A DNA stretch of 33,421 bases from NCBI GenBank assembly GCA_017939795.1, contig JAGBAA010000144.1, positions 1 through 33,421 on the forward strand, given 5' to 3'. The position numbers and the translations under genes were made by a program. Numbering within the stretch: the stretch's first letter is position 1; each line of letters starts with the position of its first letter. This stretch comes from Thermoguttaceae bacterium (GTDB lineage: Bacteria > Planctomycetota > Planctomycetia > Pirellulales > Thermoguttaceae). Of the stretch, positions 19,586 through 28,043 are shown one piece after another. The notes beneath the pieces were generated by a model. That model had not been told where the DNA came from. It did not search any database and saw nothing but the letters and a program-made list of their open reading frames with translations.

Positions 19586-20899
19586 TCAATAGCCGGGGCG
19601 ATTCAGGACTCTGGCAGAGAGGATCCTGTCCGGGGGCGCAGTCTCTTTTCCAGTCTCTGAAACTTCGGGACCGGTCCTTCGAAAAGAAGAAACGACATCC
19701 ATTCCTTTCGTCACGCGGCCGAAGACCGTGTATTTTCCGTCGAGCTGCGGTGCGGGAGTAAACATCACGAAAAACTGACCGTTTCCCTGTTCCTCAGTCT
19801 CTGTCTGCGCCCAAACAACAGAACCTCGAAAATGTTTACGGGCATCCGGACCTGCAGGATCTCTCTCAAACGGGGTATTCACGGCAACCGGTTCTGTTCT
19901 GGCAAAAAGACCTGAAACGACTGCGGAAAATCGCTTTCCATCGTACGCGCCGTCTTTCACGAGTTGAAGGAATGCCGCAACAGTATTCGGAGCGGAATTC
20001 TCGAACAGCTCGATCTCAACGGTCCCTTTCGTCGTCTCGATAATCACCCGCGGCAGTTCCCCATTCGCCAGTTCCTGTTGACGAATGGTCTGCTCGGTTT
20101 TCCAAGCCTGCACATAGTACGGGATCAGCTCCTGACAGACTTTCGAGGACGCCGTCTGCACATCTCTTTTCTGCGCCTCTTCAAAACATAGCCGGGCCAC
20201 GTCAAATTTCCCGACCATAAATGCCGAGATCCCCGCCATTTCATAAAGGAACGGTTCACGTTCGCATACTTTCTGTGCCATAAGCTCCCGCGAAAGGACA
20301 TACGCTGACTCATACTGATCTGAATCGACTGCACTGCTGAACAGGAACAGGATGTAGCGCAAAACTTCCGGACGCTCCGGTTCCAGAGACCAGACGACAC
20401 CGATCCACTCCAGCGTCTGATGGTACAAAAGATGGACCTGCTGCGCATACTGCGTCATCTTCTGCCGGATCTGCGCGACCTCCGCACGGACAGCCTCCGC
20501 CTCTGGACTGCCGGCCGTCAATTCCGAAAGACGCGTTTCCCGCGCACGGATCTCTGCGGAAAAAACTTCCATCTCCGTCAGCATCTCATCGATCACGCCG
20601 CACGTTTTGCAGAACGCATCGACCAGTTGTCTGGGCTGGATATTCGGAGGAATATCCGGAAGGGCATCCTTTGCGAAGATCTTCTCCATATCCGGGAAGA
20701 CCGCACAAAACGGACACTCTTCCGCCCCGGGAATTAAAAAACCGCCATTTTCCGACAAAGTCTCGATTTTTCGAACCGTATGCATTTCGCCATTTTCGTG
20801 ACCCGAACCGACATTCTGAGCCGGCACAGATGAAAGACCTCCCATCAGTATGCACAGCACACAGACAGTCCATCTTTCAAAAACGTGGAATCGAATCAT
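19586..20899 (-). CDS. Secreted cyclophilin-like paralogue with degraded active site
   Basis: This 437-residue protein has the same architecture as its downstream neighbour: a signal peptide (MIRFHVFERWTVCVLCILMGG, cleavage after SVPAQ), a helical/TPR-like region with EMAGISAFMVGKFDVARLCFEEA, and a C-terminal cyclophilin fold with VEIELFENSAPNTVAAFL, KHFRGSVVWAQ, GNGQFFVMF and KYTVFGRVTKGMDVV. Where active cyclophilins have FHR it reads FSA (324-326), so the catalytic Arg is Ala326 and the His is Ser325; the following FMIQGG-type strand is also lost (GLFARTE). It is therefore probably not an isomerase but a binding or scaffold protein. A 70-residue N-terminal section with CPFCAVFPD and CKTCG is absent from the neighbour. 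The start codon follows a good promoter (20950-20978); no strong ribosome site is seen. Confidence 0.85.
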   Translation of the reverse strand: MIRFHVFERWTVCVLCILMGGLSSVPAQNVGSGHENGEMHTVRKIETLSENGGFLIPGAEECPFCAVFPDMEKIFAKDALPDIPPNIQPRQLVDAFCKTCGVIDEMLTEMEVFSAEIRARETRLSELTAGSPEAEAVRAEVAQIRQKMTQYAQQVHLLYHQTLEWIGVVWSLEPERPEVLRYILFLFSSAVDSDQYESAYVLSRELMAQKVCEREPFLYEMAGISAFMVGKFDVARLCFEEAQKRDVQTASSKVCQELIPYYVQAWKTEQTIRQQELANGELPRVIIETTKGTVEIELFENSAPNTVAAFLQLVKDGAYDGKRFSAVVSGLFARTEPVAVNTPFERDPAGPDARKHFRGSVVWAQTETEEQGNGQFFVMFTPAPQLDGKYTVFGRVTKGMDVVSSFRRTGPEVSETGKETAPPDRILSARVLNRPGY

Positions 20900-20949
20900 T
20901 CAGCAAACTTTCGGAAAAGGGAAACTTCACACAAAACGAATATTTTGTC

Positions 20950-20978
20950 AGTATAGCACAGTTCCTCGTTTTGCGCAA
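20950..20978 (-). promoter_or_regulatory. Promoter of the cyclophilin pair
   Basis: On the minus strand TTGCGC (complement of 20973-20978) and TATACT (complement of 20950-20955) are separated by 17 bp, and GA follows the -10 box. Transcription would begin near 20943, about 45 nt before the ATG. Confidence 0.7.
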
Positions 20979-21067
20979 GAGCACTTTGAGAAAAACTCCC
21001 ATTCTTCCCTAAAATAAGATCAGCAGTTCCCCGCCCGATCTCGACCGCAAGATGCCTTCTATCCAAC

Positions 21068-21114
21068 AAAACAGCCGATCCGAGGCACAGCAGCGCGCCC
21101 TGATCGGCTGTTTT
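21068..21114 (-). terminator. Terminator of the first PEP-CTERM gene
   Basis: AAAACAGCCGATC (21068-21080) and GATCGGCTGTTTT (21102-21114) are perfect 13-bp inverted arms around 21 nt. The symmetrical A/T ends make it usable in both directions. Its GCCGATC core is shared with the terminator at 23874-23917. Confidence 0.85.
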
Positions 21115-21153
21115 CGACAGCAGGTCCTTTCGTTAGCAGGTACGGCCTGAATT

Positions 21154-23703
21154 CTATTTTTTCTTCCGCCAGTAAAGCAGACCGAAACTGCCGAGCAGAA
21201 GCAGCATCCACGCGGACGGCTCCGGCACAGCGTTGGCGTCGATCGTCGCATAAACCGTGTTGCCGATGACGGACAGATCCCAGGAATACGCGCTCGTCGG
21301 CGTCAGCAGAGAGGTCCAGAAATCGACCCCCTGCTCGGCTCCAAATTCAGCCGCCGTATTTTGAATGATCGGATACTGCATCTCCGGAAGCACAAGCCCC
21401 ATCTCCAGTTCAATAAACCCGGAATCCACATCAAACGAATCGGCTTTCAGCAGGTCCATGCCGTTCACGTCCTGCTCCAGCAAAAGAACAGCATCCTGAT
21501 CGAGCTTGAACTCTCCGTCAACGACCGCTTCTCCAACGGAAGTTCCCGGCGAAAAGACGGCATTCGTCCCAATAGAAACACCTCCGGTCATGCTGCCCTG
21601 CAGATCGAGCCGGCCTGCCGAAACAGTCAGCTCCTCCACCGTCAAACTGTCCTGCGGGGCATTGAGCTGAAGCGTCCCCTCACCAGTTTTCGTGACCTTC
21701 CCATTGTTCGTACCGGAGATCTTGGAAGAGTCGGAAAGAGTCAAGGATTTGGAGGCACCTTCGCGAACGTTCAGTTCCAGTGTTCCTGCGGAATCAGCCG
21801 TTCCGACGTTAAAGACACCGCTGAAGGAATCGATGTCGGTCAGATCCGCCGTCAGCTTACCGCCGTTGGCGATCGTGACGTTTCGCAGCTGGTAATTACT
21901 CGCAGCGTTATTGGCACGACCGGCAATGACGACCTGCGCCTGATCGATAACAGTCTGCGCACTCTCACCGGCCAGAATGATCCCGCCGTCAAAGGAATAC
22001 ACACCGGCATCCTGGAACGTCAAAACGGAAGAAGTGCCTGCAAGATACAGGTCGTTTCCATTTCCATTGCCGGCAGTATTGTCTGTGAAAGTTCCCACCG
22101 TATCATCGCCTGCGAAAGTCAGATTTCCTTCAGCGTAGACCGCACCGCCGAAATTACTGGCCGTATTCTTGCTGAACGTGAGCGTATCCGCCTGGATCAC
22201 CCCATCGCCGCTTCTGATGGAAAGCGCGCCGCCGTAGTACCTGGACGTGTTGGAGTCGAAGTTGATGACACTGGCATCCGCGGCAAGCGACGTGCAGCTG
22301 ACCGCGCCGCCGTAGGACCATTGATCTGAACTTGTGGTATTGTAGTTGCCGGTGAAATTGAACGTACCTGTTTCGAGAGTCAGTGCACCTGCGTAGATCG
22401 CCCCACCGTAATACTTGGCATAGTTATCTCCGAACGTAAAGACGGACCCGCTGTCCAGACCGCGAAAGACAAGAGTCTGGGAATGGAAGGCACCGCCGTC
22501 GTTATTTGCCGCGCAGTTCTGAGTAAACGAAATGTTCTTGCCCGTGATCGTCAGCACACCGCCGCTCCGGATCGCGCCGCCGAAGTGAAGGGAATCGTTT
22601 TTGTTAAATAGGATCGTATCGGCTTTGATCGTTCCGCCGTTGGCAGCATAAAGCGCACCGCCGTAATACTTTGATGTATTGGAATCAAAATTAATGACCT
22701 TGGCATCTGTTTCTATGGATGTACAGGCAACCGCGCCGCCGTAAGAATAATTAGCGGATTCGTCACGATTGTAGTTGCCCGTAAAATTAAATGTGCCGGT
22801 CCTGAGTGTCAGTGCGCCGACGCTGAGCGCGCCGCCCATGTACCGGCTATTGTTTTGATTGAACGTCACGACGGAATCGGCACTCGTTCCCGACATCGAA
22901 AATGTTCCGGCAACCTGGATCGCACCGCCGTCATTGTTGGCAACGGAGTTATTTTCAAACAAAATGGAATTACCGGTGATCGACGTCGTGCCTTTACCGT
23001 AGATCGCGCCGCCGAACGTTTTGGCATAGTTATTTCTGAACGTGAGCGAATCGCCGGAAATATTCAGACTCCCGGTATTCACATGGATCGCGCCGCCGGT
23101 AGTGGCGTTGGTTCGGTTACTGTCGAAAACGAGTCCGTTTCGTGCCGTGATATTCAGATTCCCGGAGCCGTCGATCCCCAAAACGCCTCCATGGTGCGTT
23201 TCAGCCTTAAATCCCGTAAAGGAGACATTATCGGTATTGATATTCAGAGTCAGTCCCGGCGAAGTATGAATGAACAGACCGATCGCATTGGAAACGGGGT
23301 TTGCATAGCCCTGATAATCCAGATCCTGGAAATTGAAATGATACGTATGAACGCCGTTATTAATATTATACAAACGGGTATTTCCGGCGTTGATGGTCTG
23401 CTTGACACCGGCTTCGGCAGAACGTATCGTAAAATTTTCCAGCGTCTGACTGATGCCTGAATTATGCGTTGCCGTTCCGGAGATCACGATAACGTCGCCT
23501 TCCGCAGCACCTGCCTCTTTTTGGACCGTTGCGATATCGGTCCCCGATGCTGTCAGTGTCCCGGCGGCATTGTAGCGTTCAACGACCGCTGCCGTGGAGT
23601 CGGCAGTAAAAACACAAAGCCCTAAAAGAGCCGCAGCCAGCCGACCATGTGTTAAAATACGCTGGGAAGGATATACCGGACATTTTTTAACGGACGATTT
23701 CAT
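21154..23703 (-). CDS. PEP-CTERM surface protein with Pmp-like GGA[IL] repeats
   Basis: The 849-residue protein is exported and sorted through its C-terminus. A signal segment (about 1-38, RLAAALLGLCVFTADSTAA) is followed by a long parallel beta-helix-like region with many copies of the GGAI/GGAL plus F(x)NN/FDSN motif pair known from chlamydial polymorphic membrane proteins (for example GGAIHVNTGSLNISG, FGGAIYGKGTTSITG). A 143-residue stretch is duplicated (ALTLRTGTFNFTGNYN and ALTLETGTFNFTGNYN begin 429 bp apart). The end VPEPSAWMLLLLGSFGLL plus YWRKKK is a textbook PEP-CTERM signal: PEP motif, membrane helix and basic tail, cut and processed by an exosortase, which is not encoded here. The ATG at 23703 has GAGG 7 nt upstream; an extension to 23739 starts at GTG. 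Role is likely adhesin or surface layer component (inference). Confidence 0.9.
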   Translation of the reverse strand: MKSSVKKCPVYPSQRILTHGRLAAALLGLCVFTADSTAAVVERYNAAGTLTASGTDIATVQKEAGAAEGDVIVISGTATHNSGISQTLENFTIRSAEAGVKQTINAGNTRLYNINNGVHTYHFNFQDLDYQGYANPVSNAIGLFIHTSPGLTLNINTDNVSFTGFKAETHHGGVLGIDGSGNLNITARNGLVFDSNRTNATTGGAIHVNTGSLNISGDSLTFRNNYAKTFGGAIYGKGTTSITGNSILFENNSVANNDGGAIQVAGTFSMSGTSADSVVTFNQNNSRYMGGALSVGALTLRTGTFNFTGNYNRDESANYSYGGAVACTSIETDAKVINFDSNTSKYYGGALYAANGGTIKADTILFNKNDSLHFGGAIRSGGVLTITGKNISFTQNCAANNDGGAFHSQTLVFRGLDSGSVFTFGDNYAKYYGGAIYAGALTLETGTFNFTGNYNTTSSDQWSYGGAVSCTSLAADASVINFDSNTSRYYGGALSIRSGDGVIQADTLTFSKNTASNFGGAVYAEGNLTFAGDDTVGTFTDNTAGNGNGNDLYLAGTSSVLTFQDAGVYSFDGGIILAGESAQTVIDQAQVVIAGRANNAASNYQLRNVTIANGGKLTADLTDIDSFSGVFNVGTADSAGTLELNVREGASKSLTLSDSSKISGTNNGKVTKTGEGTLQLNAPQDSLTVEELTVSAGRLDLQGSMTGGVSIGTNAVFSPGTSVGEAVVDGEFKLDQDAVLLLEQDVNGMDLLKADSFDVDSGFIELEMGLVLPEMQYPIIQNTAAEFGAEQGVDFWTSLLTPTSAYSWDLSVIGNTVYATIDANAVPEPSAWMLLLLGSFGLLYWRKKK
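22080..22815 (-). repeat. Internal duplication of about 143 residues in the Pmp-like protein
   Basis: The segment starting at 22815 (GALTLRTGTFNFTGNYN) recurs at 22386 with strong similarity over the whole period of 429 bp: YGGAVACTSIETDAKVINF matches YGGAVSCTSLAADASVINF, and SKYYGGALYAANGG matches SRYYGGALSIRSGD. The second copy becomes less similar near 22080. Confidence 0.8.
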
Positions 23704-23873
23704 GGAATTGCCTCGCACAGGAGAACAGGGGAACATCACCGAATCGGCCTACACTTCCTCCGGTAATGATGCTATGAAACATAATTGTATATTGTACTCC
23801 AAAATTCAAGAAATTATCCATATTGAAGACAAAAAAATCAAAATTTTTATGATTTTTTCACCAATCAAACAAA

Positions 23874-23917
23874 AAAGCCGATCCAAAGCTCACAAATACT
23901 CCAAATCGGCTTTCTTT
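23874..23917 (-). terminator. Terminator of the second PEP-CTERM gene
   Basis: AAAGCCGAT (23874-23882) and ATCGGCTTT (23905-23913) form a perfect 9-bp stem around 22 nt; on the minus strand a run of U (complement of the A-run 23871-23876) follows. Sequence and loop start resemble the terminator at 21068-21114. Confidence 0.82.
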
Positions 23918-23939
23918 TGATGATGGTCCAATAAGATCC

Positions 23940-26426
23940 CTACTTTTTCCGCCGGTAAAAAAGACCGAAGGAACCAAGGAGAAGCAGTATCCACGCAGAC
24001 GGTTCCGGCACGGAAGGATCCGCATGACCGACGACCGCCTGAAGCGTATTTCCAATGACCTCAAGTTCCCAATCCGAGTCACTCGGCAGCGTCAGGAGGC
24101 TCGTCCAGAACGCGGTATCTGCATACTCGCCAAGACCGTCTTCCGCCTCGATCAGTGTGTATGCCCGGCTGGGATCCGCATCAGCAATGAGAAGTTCGAG
24201 GACAGCTTCTTCGGAAATATCCAGCGTACTGCCGCTCCCCAGGACCAGCAGATCGGAAACGTCTTCCCCAAGCTCAAACACGAGCTGCGAGCCAGCTTTC
24301 GCGGTGAAATTCCCGTCAAGCGTCATCGTCCCGATCCCGTTTCCCGGCGAGAAGACCGCGTCGTCCGCGATCAGAAAATCGCCGATCATGTTCCCCTGAA
24401 AGTCAAGACGGCCTTCAGAAACCGTCATGCCGGCGGCCTCGACTCCCTGTGCGGCATCGACTTTCAGCGTTCCCGCTCCCGTTTTGAGGAACTGGCCGGT
24501 TCCGGCGACCTGGTTCGTGAAACTCTTCTCTTCATTTTCGGCAACATGGACTTCCAATGCCCCGTTTCCGCGCATCGTGACCGTGCCGGACCCCAGCGTT
24601 CCCTCGCCGGTAAGTTTCACAGAGCTGGAATCGATCACCGTTCCGCCGGAGATGGTGCTTTGCGCGGACAGCGCAAGCGTCCCGCCGCCGAGGATGGTCA
24701 GAATACTGGGACTGGTTTCCGTAAAAGCGGCTTTTTGAGTAAACACAGCACCGGCTCCAATGCCGACCGCAGCGTCATCGGTAAGCGTGATCGGGACATT
24801 ACAGTCCAGGCTCTTCAGGAAGCGCATTGCGCCGGTACCGTCTCCCGCCCCTCCGATATTCAGTTCCGTCAGCTCACGAATACCCGCAAGAGTCGCGTGC
24901 GTATACGTCGAATCCAGCAGAAGCTGCCCTGTACCGGAGATGGAAACATTTCCCGACGCGGAACTGCTGGAACCGTACACGGCATTACTTACCTTCACGA
25001 CACCGCCCGTAATGGTCAGTTTCGCAGATTCACCAGCACCGGCACGCCCGACCTGAAGATTCTTCGCGGAAACCGTTCCTCCGGAAACCGTCATCAGGGC
25101 CGTAGAATCCGTTCCCGTGCCGATGGCGATCGTTTCGGATGTGCTCAGCGTGCCTCCGGAAATACTCAGAGAGGCTGCATTGCCGGCAGATGCCCCGATG
25201 TAGATATTCTGAGTCGACTCATACGTTCCGCCAGTCTGCACGAAGCTGGTCTCACCGCCGGCATCATATCCGACATACGTTCTTCCGGAAACGGCAACGG
25301 AACCGCCGTTAAGCACAAATTCGCCTGCTCCGCCCTGGAAACCGATGATCAAAGCACTCGAAAATCCATTCGTGCTGTTTCCGCTGAAAACGTTCTTGCC
25401 TCCGTTGATGGTCAGTTTCCCATCGGCACCGATGCTGTGTCCCACAAAAACACATCCGGAAGCAGACAGACTGCCGTTTTCGCCGATGACCGCCTCGCCG
25501 TTGAACGATCTTCCCGCACTGGTGACGGCCGCGTTGATCGCCACATTCGCGTCCACCTTAGGAATAACGCCGCCAGTCCATGTCGCAGCGTCGGCATATG
25601 CCCCCGCCTGCGCAGTGGACGCAGAAGACGCCAACTTCACCTGCTCTCCCAAAGACGTCCCGGCCTTTTGCGCAGTATAGATCTGATCGATCTCATCAAA
25701 CGACAGTGCGCGATCCCAAAATCCCACTTCGTCAATAAGGCCGTAGAAATAATAGTCATTGTAATCTTCGCCGATATACCATTTGTAGCTGCTCAACAGC
25801 GTATCGATATTACTCAGATCCGCAGATCCCATCTGCTGAAGCGTTCCGTCCACAGTCCCATAATACAAATACGCCTGGTTCGTCGTCAGATCCGCGGTGA
25901 TCGCCGTGAACTGCCACTCATTGGCAGGAATAGAAAGTTTGGCGTTGACGTCGATCCGGTCTGAACCGTCGCCAATATTATAGTAAGGTCCGCCCTTATA
26001 TTGCGCGTCTAAGACCACACCGGGATTTCTTCCGCTCTTCCAATTGGAATTCGACACCAGCACCCGCTCAGATGTTGAAGTGCTCGTGGGATTGAACCAG
26101 CACAGGAGCGTCATTTTCCCATTGCCGCCGTCCGCGATCCCAAAAGCGGTACCGTGTGAATCCTCAAGCCGAACGTATCCTTTATTGCACAGGACTGCCT
26201 GTCCGAGAAAACCGTCTTCCGAAATGGAGATCGTCCGACAAGCCGTCCCGGAAGCCGAGCCGGTCATGTCGGAGTAACTGTTGTCGAACTCGTATCCATG
26301 AATAAAACCGTCTTGAATATCGGCTTTTACCGAGGCTGGCCCCAAAAGAGCCGCGACAGAAAAACACAGCAGACCGCGTGTAAAAATGGAGGAGGGAGAT
26401 ATTCTGTTTAAAATGTAATTTTTCAT
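23940..26426 (-). CDS. PEP-CTERM surface protein with LamG-like domain and beta-strand repeats
   Basis: The 828-residue protein starts with a signal peptide (RGLLCFSVAALLGPASVKA, cleavage near residue 36). Residues of about 38-250 look like a LamG/concanavalin-like lectin domain: GYEFDNSYSDMTG, the WQFTAITADL strand and the typical end YGLIDEVGFWDRALSFDEI. The centre (about 260-650) consists of G-rich strands of about 20-25 residues such as LTINGGKNVFSGN, FVLNGGSVAVSG and LTITGGVVKVSN, with an autotransporter-associated strand FLKTGAGTLKVDAA. The end VPEPSAWILLLLGSFGLF plus YRRKK is a PEP-CTERM sorting signal almost identical to its neighbour. It would be a carbohydrate-binding or adhesive surface protein (inference). 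The ATG at 26426 aligns with the neighbour's start; one 15 bp further upstream is possible. Neither has a strong ribosome site. Confidence 0.9.
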   Translation of the reverse strand: MKNYILNRISPSSIFTRGLLCFSVAALLGPASVKADIQDGFIHGYEFDNSYSDMTGSASGTACRTISISEDGFLGQAVLCNKGYVRLEDSHGTAFGIADGGNGKMTLLCWFNPTSTSTSERVLVSNSNWKSGRNPGVVLDAQYKGGPYYNIGDGSDRIDVNAKLSIPANEWQFTAITADLTTNQAYLYYGTVDGTLQQMGSADLSNIDTLLSSYKWYIGEDYNDYYFYGLIDEVGFWDRALSFDEIDQIYTAQKAGTSLGEQVKLASSASTAQAGAYADAATWTGGVIPKVDANVAINAAVTSAGRSFNGEAVIGENGSLSASGCVFVGHSIGADGKLTINGGKNVFSGNSTNGFSSALIIGFQGGAGEFVLNGGSVAVSGRTYVGYDAGGETSFVQTGGTYESTQNIYIGASAGNAASLSISGGTLSTSETIAIGTGTDSTALMTVSGGTVSAKNLQVGRAGAGESAKLTITGGVVKVSNAVYGSSSSASGNVSISGTGQLLLDSTYTHATLAGIRELTELNIGGAGDGTGAMRFLKSLDCNVPITLTDDAAVGIGAGAVFTQKAAFTETSPSILTILGGGTLALSAQSTISGGTVIDSSSVKLTGEGTLGSGTVTMRGNGALEVHVAENEEKSFTNQVAGTGQFLKTGAGTLKVDAAQGVEAAGMTVSEGRLDFQGNMIGDFLIADDAVFSPGNGIGTMTLDGNFTAKAGSQLVFELGEDVSDLLVLGSGSTLDISEEAVLELLIADADPSRAYTLIEAEDGLGEYADTAFWTSLLTLPSDSDWELEVIGNTLQAVVGHADPSVPEPSAWILLLLGSFGLFYRRKK

Positions 26427-26754
26427 TATCTTGTCTCGCATTCAAAAAACGGAAAAACCATCGCGAAAGTGCTCATCAAACCGCAATGATATTACAGGAT
26501 ACGACACTATTATACACCAAACATTCCCTCAATGCTTATATTTCGGGCAAAAAAAATCAAAAAAAGCAAAAAAACATTCACAAAAACCGTTTTTTTGTAA
26601 AATTCCCCTCTATCCATCTTTTCACGGCAAAAGTACCCGCGAAACTCACGAACATACCCGCATTCCCCTCCGCCCGCATTGCTGATTTATGCGGAAATTC
26701 CGGTATTTTTTTCGTTTTTTTCGTTTTTTCTTTCATTTTCAGCGTCGGGTACTC

Positions 26755-26782
26755 TGGACAAATCCGCGTTTTGTGCTTTAAT
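26755..26782 (+). promoter_or_regulatory. Probable promoter of argC
   Basis: TGGACA (26755-26760) and TTTAAT (26777-26782) lie 16 bp apart with GA after the -10 box, the same layout as other promoters in the window. The start near 26789 would give a leader of about 115 nt. Confidence 0.6.
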
Positions 26783-26795
26783 GAAAGATGGTGCG

Positions 26796-26876
26796 GGGGA
26801 ACGCGGAGTTCCCCGGAGGCTGGCAGAAGCCGGTTCCGCAAACAGCTGAGCCTCTCAGCCTTATTTTTTAATTTTA
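26796..26876 (+). promoter_or_regulatory. argC leader with attenuator-like hairpins
   Basis: Hairpin 1: GGGGAAC (26796-26802) with GTTCCCC (26808-26814). Hairpin 2: GCTGAG (26845-26850) and CTCAGC (26854-26859) followed by CTTATTTTTTAATTTT, which looks like an intrinsic terminator inside the leader. An alternative pairing exists: GAGGCT (26816-26821) with AGCCTC (26849-26854) or AGGCTG with CAGCCT (26856-26861), which would break hairpin 2. The two states are mutually exclusive, the classical layout of an attenuator. What it senses is unknown; no T-box motif is visible. Confidence 0.5.
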
Positions 26877-26903
26877 TGGAATCCAAATTTTCGGACAGAC
26901 AAA

Positions 26904-27914
26904 ATGACTCGCGTAGCTATTCTCGGAGCGACGGGCTACACCGCGCTGGAAACGATCCTTCTCCTTTTGCGCCATCCGCACGTGAAGATCACGGCGCTGA
27001 CGACGCGCTCGGACGAAAATCTTCACGTCTCGCAGGTCCATCCCCAGCTGACGGGACGTCTTGACCTTCACCTCGAAAACCTCACGCCGGAACAGATCGG
27101 CGAACGTGCCGACTGCGTGTTCTGCTGCCTTCCGCACAAGGCGAGCGCGGAACGGATCCCGGCTCTTCTGGCTCAGGGGTGCCGCGTCATTGACCTGAGT
27201 GCCGACTACCGTCTCGATTCTCCTGAAGTTTTCGAGAAATGGTACGGCGTCGCACATCCGGATCCGGAACGTCTGGGCAAGGTCCCGTACGGTCTTCCGG
27301 AACTCTTCCGCGAACAGATCCGCGGCGCTCAGCTCGTCGCGAACCCCGGATGCTATCCGCAGACGGCGATCTGTGCGCTTGCCCCGCTGCTCGCAAAGAA
27401 AATGATCCGTCCGAACGGCATCATCGTCGACTCAAAGAGCGGTGCTTCCGGAGCGGGGAAAAGTCTGAAACCGCACCTCCTGTACTGCGAACTGAACGAA
27501 GGATTCAGCGCGTACGGCGTCGGCGTGCACCGTCACCAGCCGGAGATCGAGCAGGTCCTCGGCAAAGTCGCCGGAGAACCGGTCGATCTGATCTTCACGC
27601 CGCATCTCGTTCCGATGGAACGCGGTATCCTTTCGACGGCGTACTCCTGCCCGACCCGCGAATTCACGCAGGAAGAAGTCATGGCCGCCCTGCGCGAATA
27701 CTGGGCGAATGAGCCGTTCGTGCGCGTCGTGGACCATCTGCCGAATACGCGCGAGTGCCGTTTCACCAACTACGTGAACGTGACGGCCCGCATCGTGAAA
27801 GACCGTATCGTGACGGTCTCCTGCATCGACAACATCACGAAAGGCGCGTCCGGATCCGCGGTTCAGAACTTCAACATTCTGTACGGCTACCCGGAAGATA
27901 CGGCGTTGATTTAG
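26904..27914 (+). CDS. argC: N-acetyl-gamma-glutamyl-phosphate reductase (arginine biosynthesis)
   Basis: ArgC reduces N-acetylglutamyl phosphate to the semialdehyde with NADPH in the third step of arginine (ornithine) synthesis. The 336-residue protein has the N-terminal nucleotide-binding GATGYTALE (8-16), the catalytic Cys150 in ANPGCYPQTA, the SGASGAGK segment, the histidine-containing GVHRHQPEI and the FTPHLVPMERGI stretch. The length is normal for the short, type 1 ArgC (about 340). No other arg gene is adjacent, so it is a lone gene between its own leader and a terminator at 27943-27988. The ATG at 26904 gives the complete Rossmann strand; only a weak GGA is upstream. Confidence 0.96.
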   Translation: MTRVAILGATGYTALETILLLLRHPHVKITALTTRSDENLHVSQVHPQLTGRLDLHLENLTPEQIGERADCVFCCLPHKASAERIPALLAQGCRVIDLSADYRLDSPEVFEKWYGVAHPDPERLGKVPYGLPELFREQIRGAQLVANPGCYPQTAICALAPLLAKKMIRPNGIIVDSKSGASGAGKSLKPHLLYCELNEGFSAYGVGVHRHQPEIEQVLGKVAGEPVDLIFTPHLVPMERGILSTAYSCPTREFTQEEVMAALREYWANEPFVRVVDHLPNTRECRFTNYVNVTARIVKDRIVTVSCIDNITKGASGSAVQNFNILYGYPEDTALI

Positions 27915-27942
27915 TTCGGTGTTTTTAGTTCTGTGTTTCTTT

Positions 27943-27988
27943 GAAAACCCGGCGCATTCGATCAAAAAACGGCCTCGGCCGGGTTTTC
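27943..27988 (+). terminator. Terminator of argC
   Basis: GAAAACCCGGC (27943-27953) and GCCGGGTTTTC (27978-27988) are perfect 11-bp inverted arms around 24 nt. The 3' arm ends in TTTT, so it can stop plus-strand transcription; by symmetry it also works on the minus strand. Confidence 0.82.
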
Positions 27989-28043
27989 AGAAACCGTTCG
28001 ATCCTCCCGGTGAGGTCCGGAAAACTTTCCCCATTCCCCCCCC

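Larger units (their letters stand above)
26427..26903. other. Divergent intergenic region between the second PEP-CTERM gene and argC
   Basis: A TATAAT box on the minus strand (complement of 26509-26514) may serve the PEP-CTERM gene but lacks a good -35. The centre (26530-26750) is very A/T-rich with poly-T blocks; reading frames here have no ribosome site and biased composition, so I see no gene. The right part holds the argC promoter (26755-26782) and the structured leader (26796-26876). Confidence 0.55.

Noticed and set aside
24024..25964. Plus-strand frame of 646 codons opposite the second PEP-CTERM gene
   Set aside because: Shadow of the repeat-rich coding strand with no domain, signal or ribosome site; the minus frame carries signal peptide, LamG-like domain and PEP-CTERM signal.
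26486..27064. Plus-strand frame of 192 codons overlapping the argC start
   Set aside because: It runs through A/T-rich non-coding DNA into argC in another frame; argC itself is unambiguous and starts at 26904.
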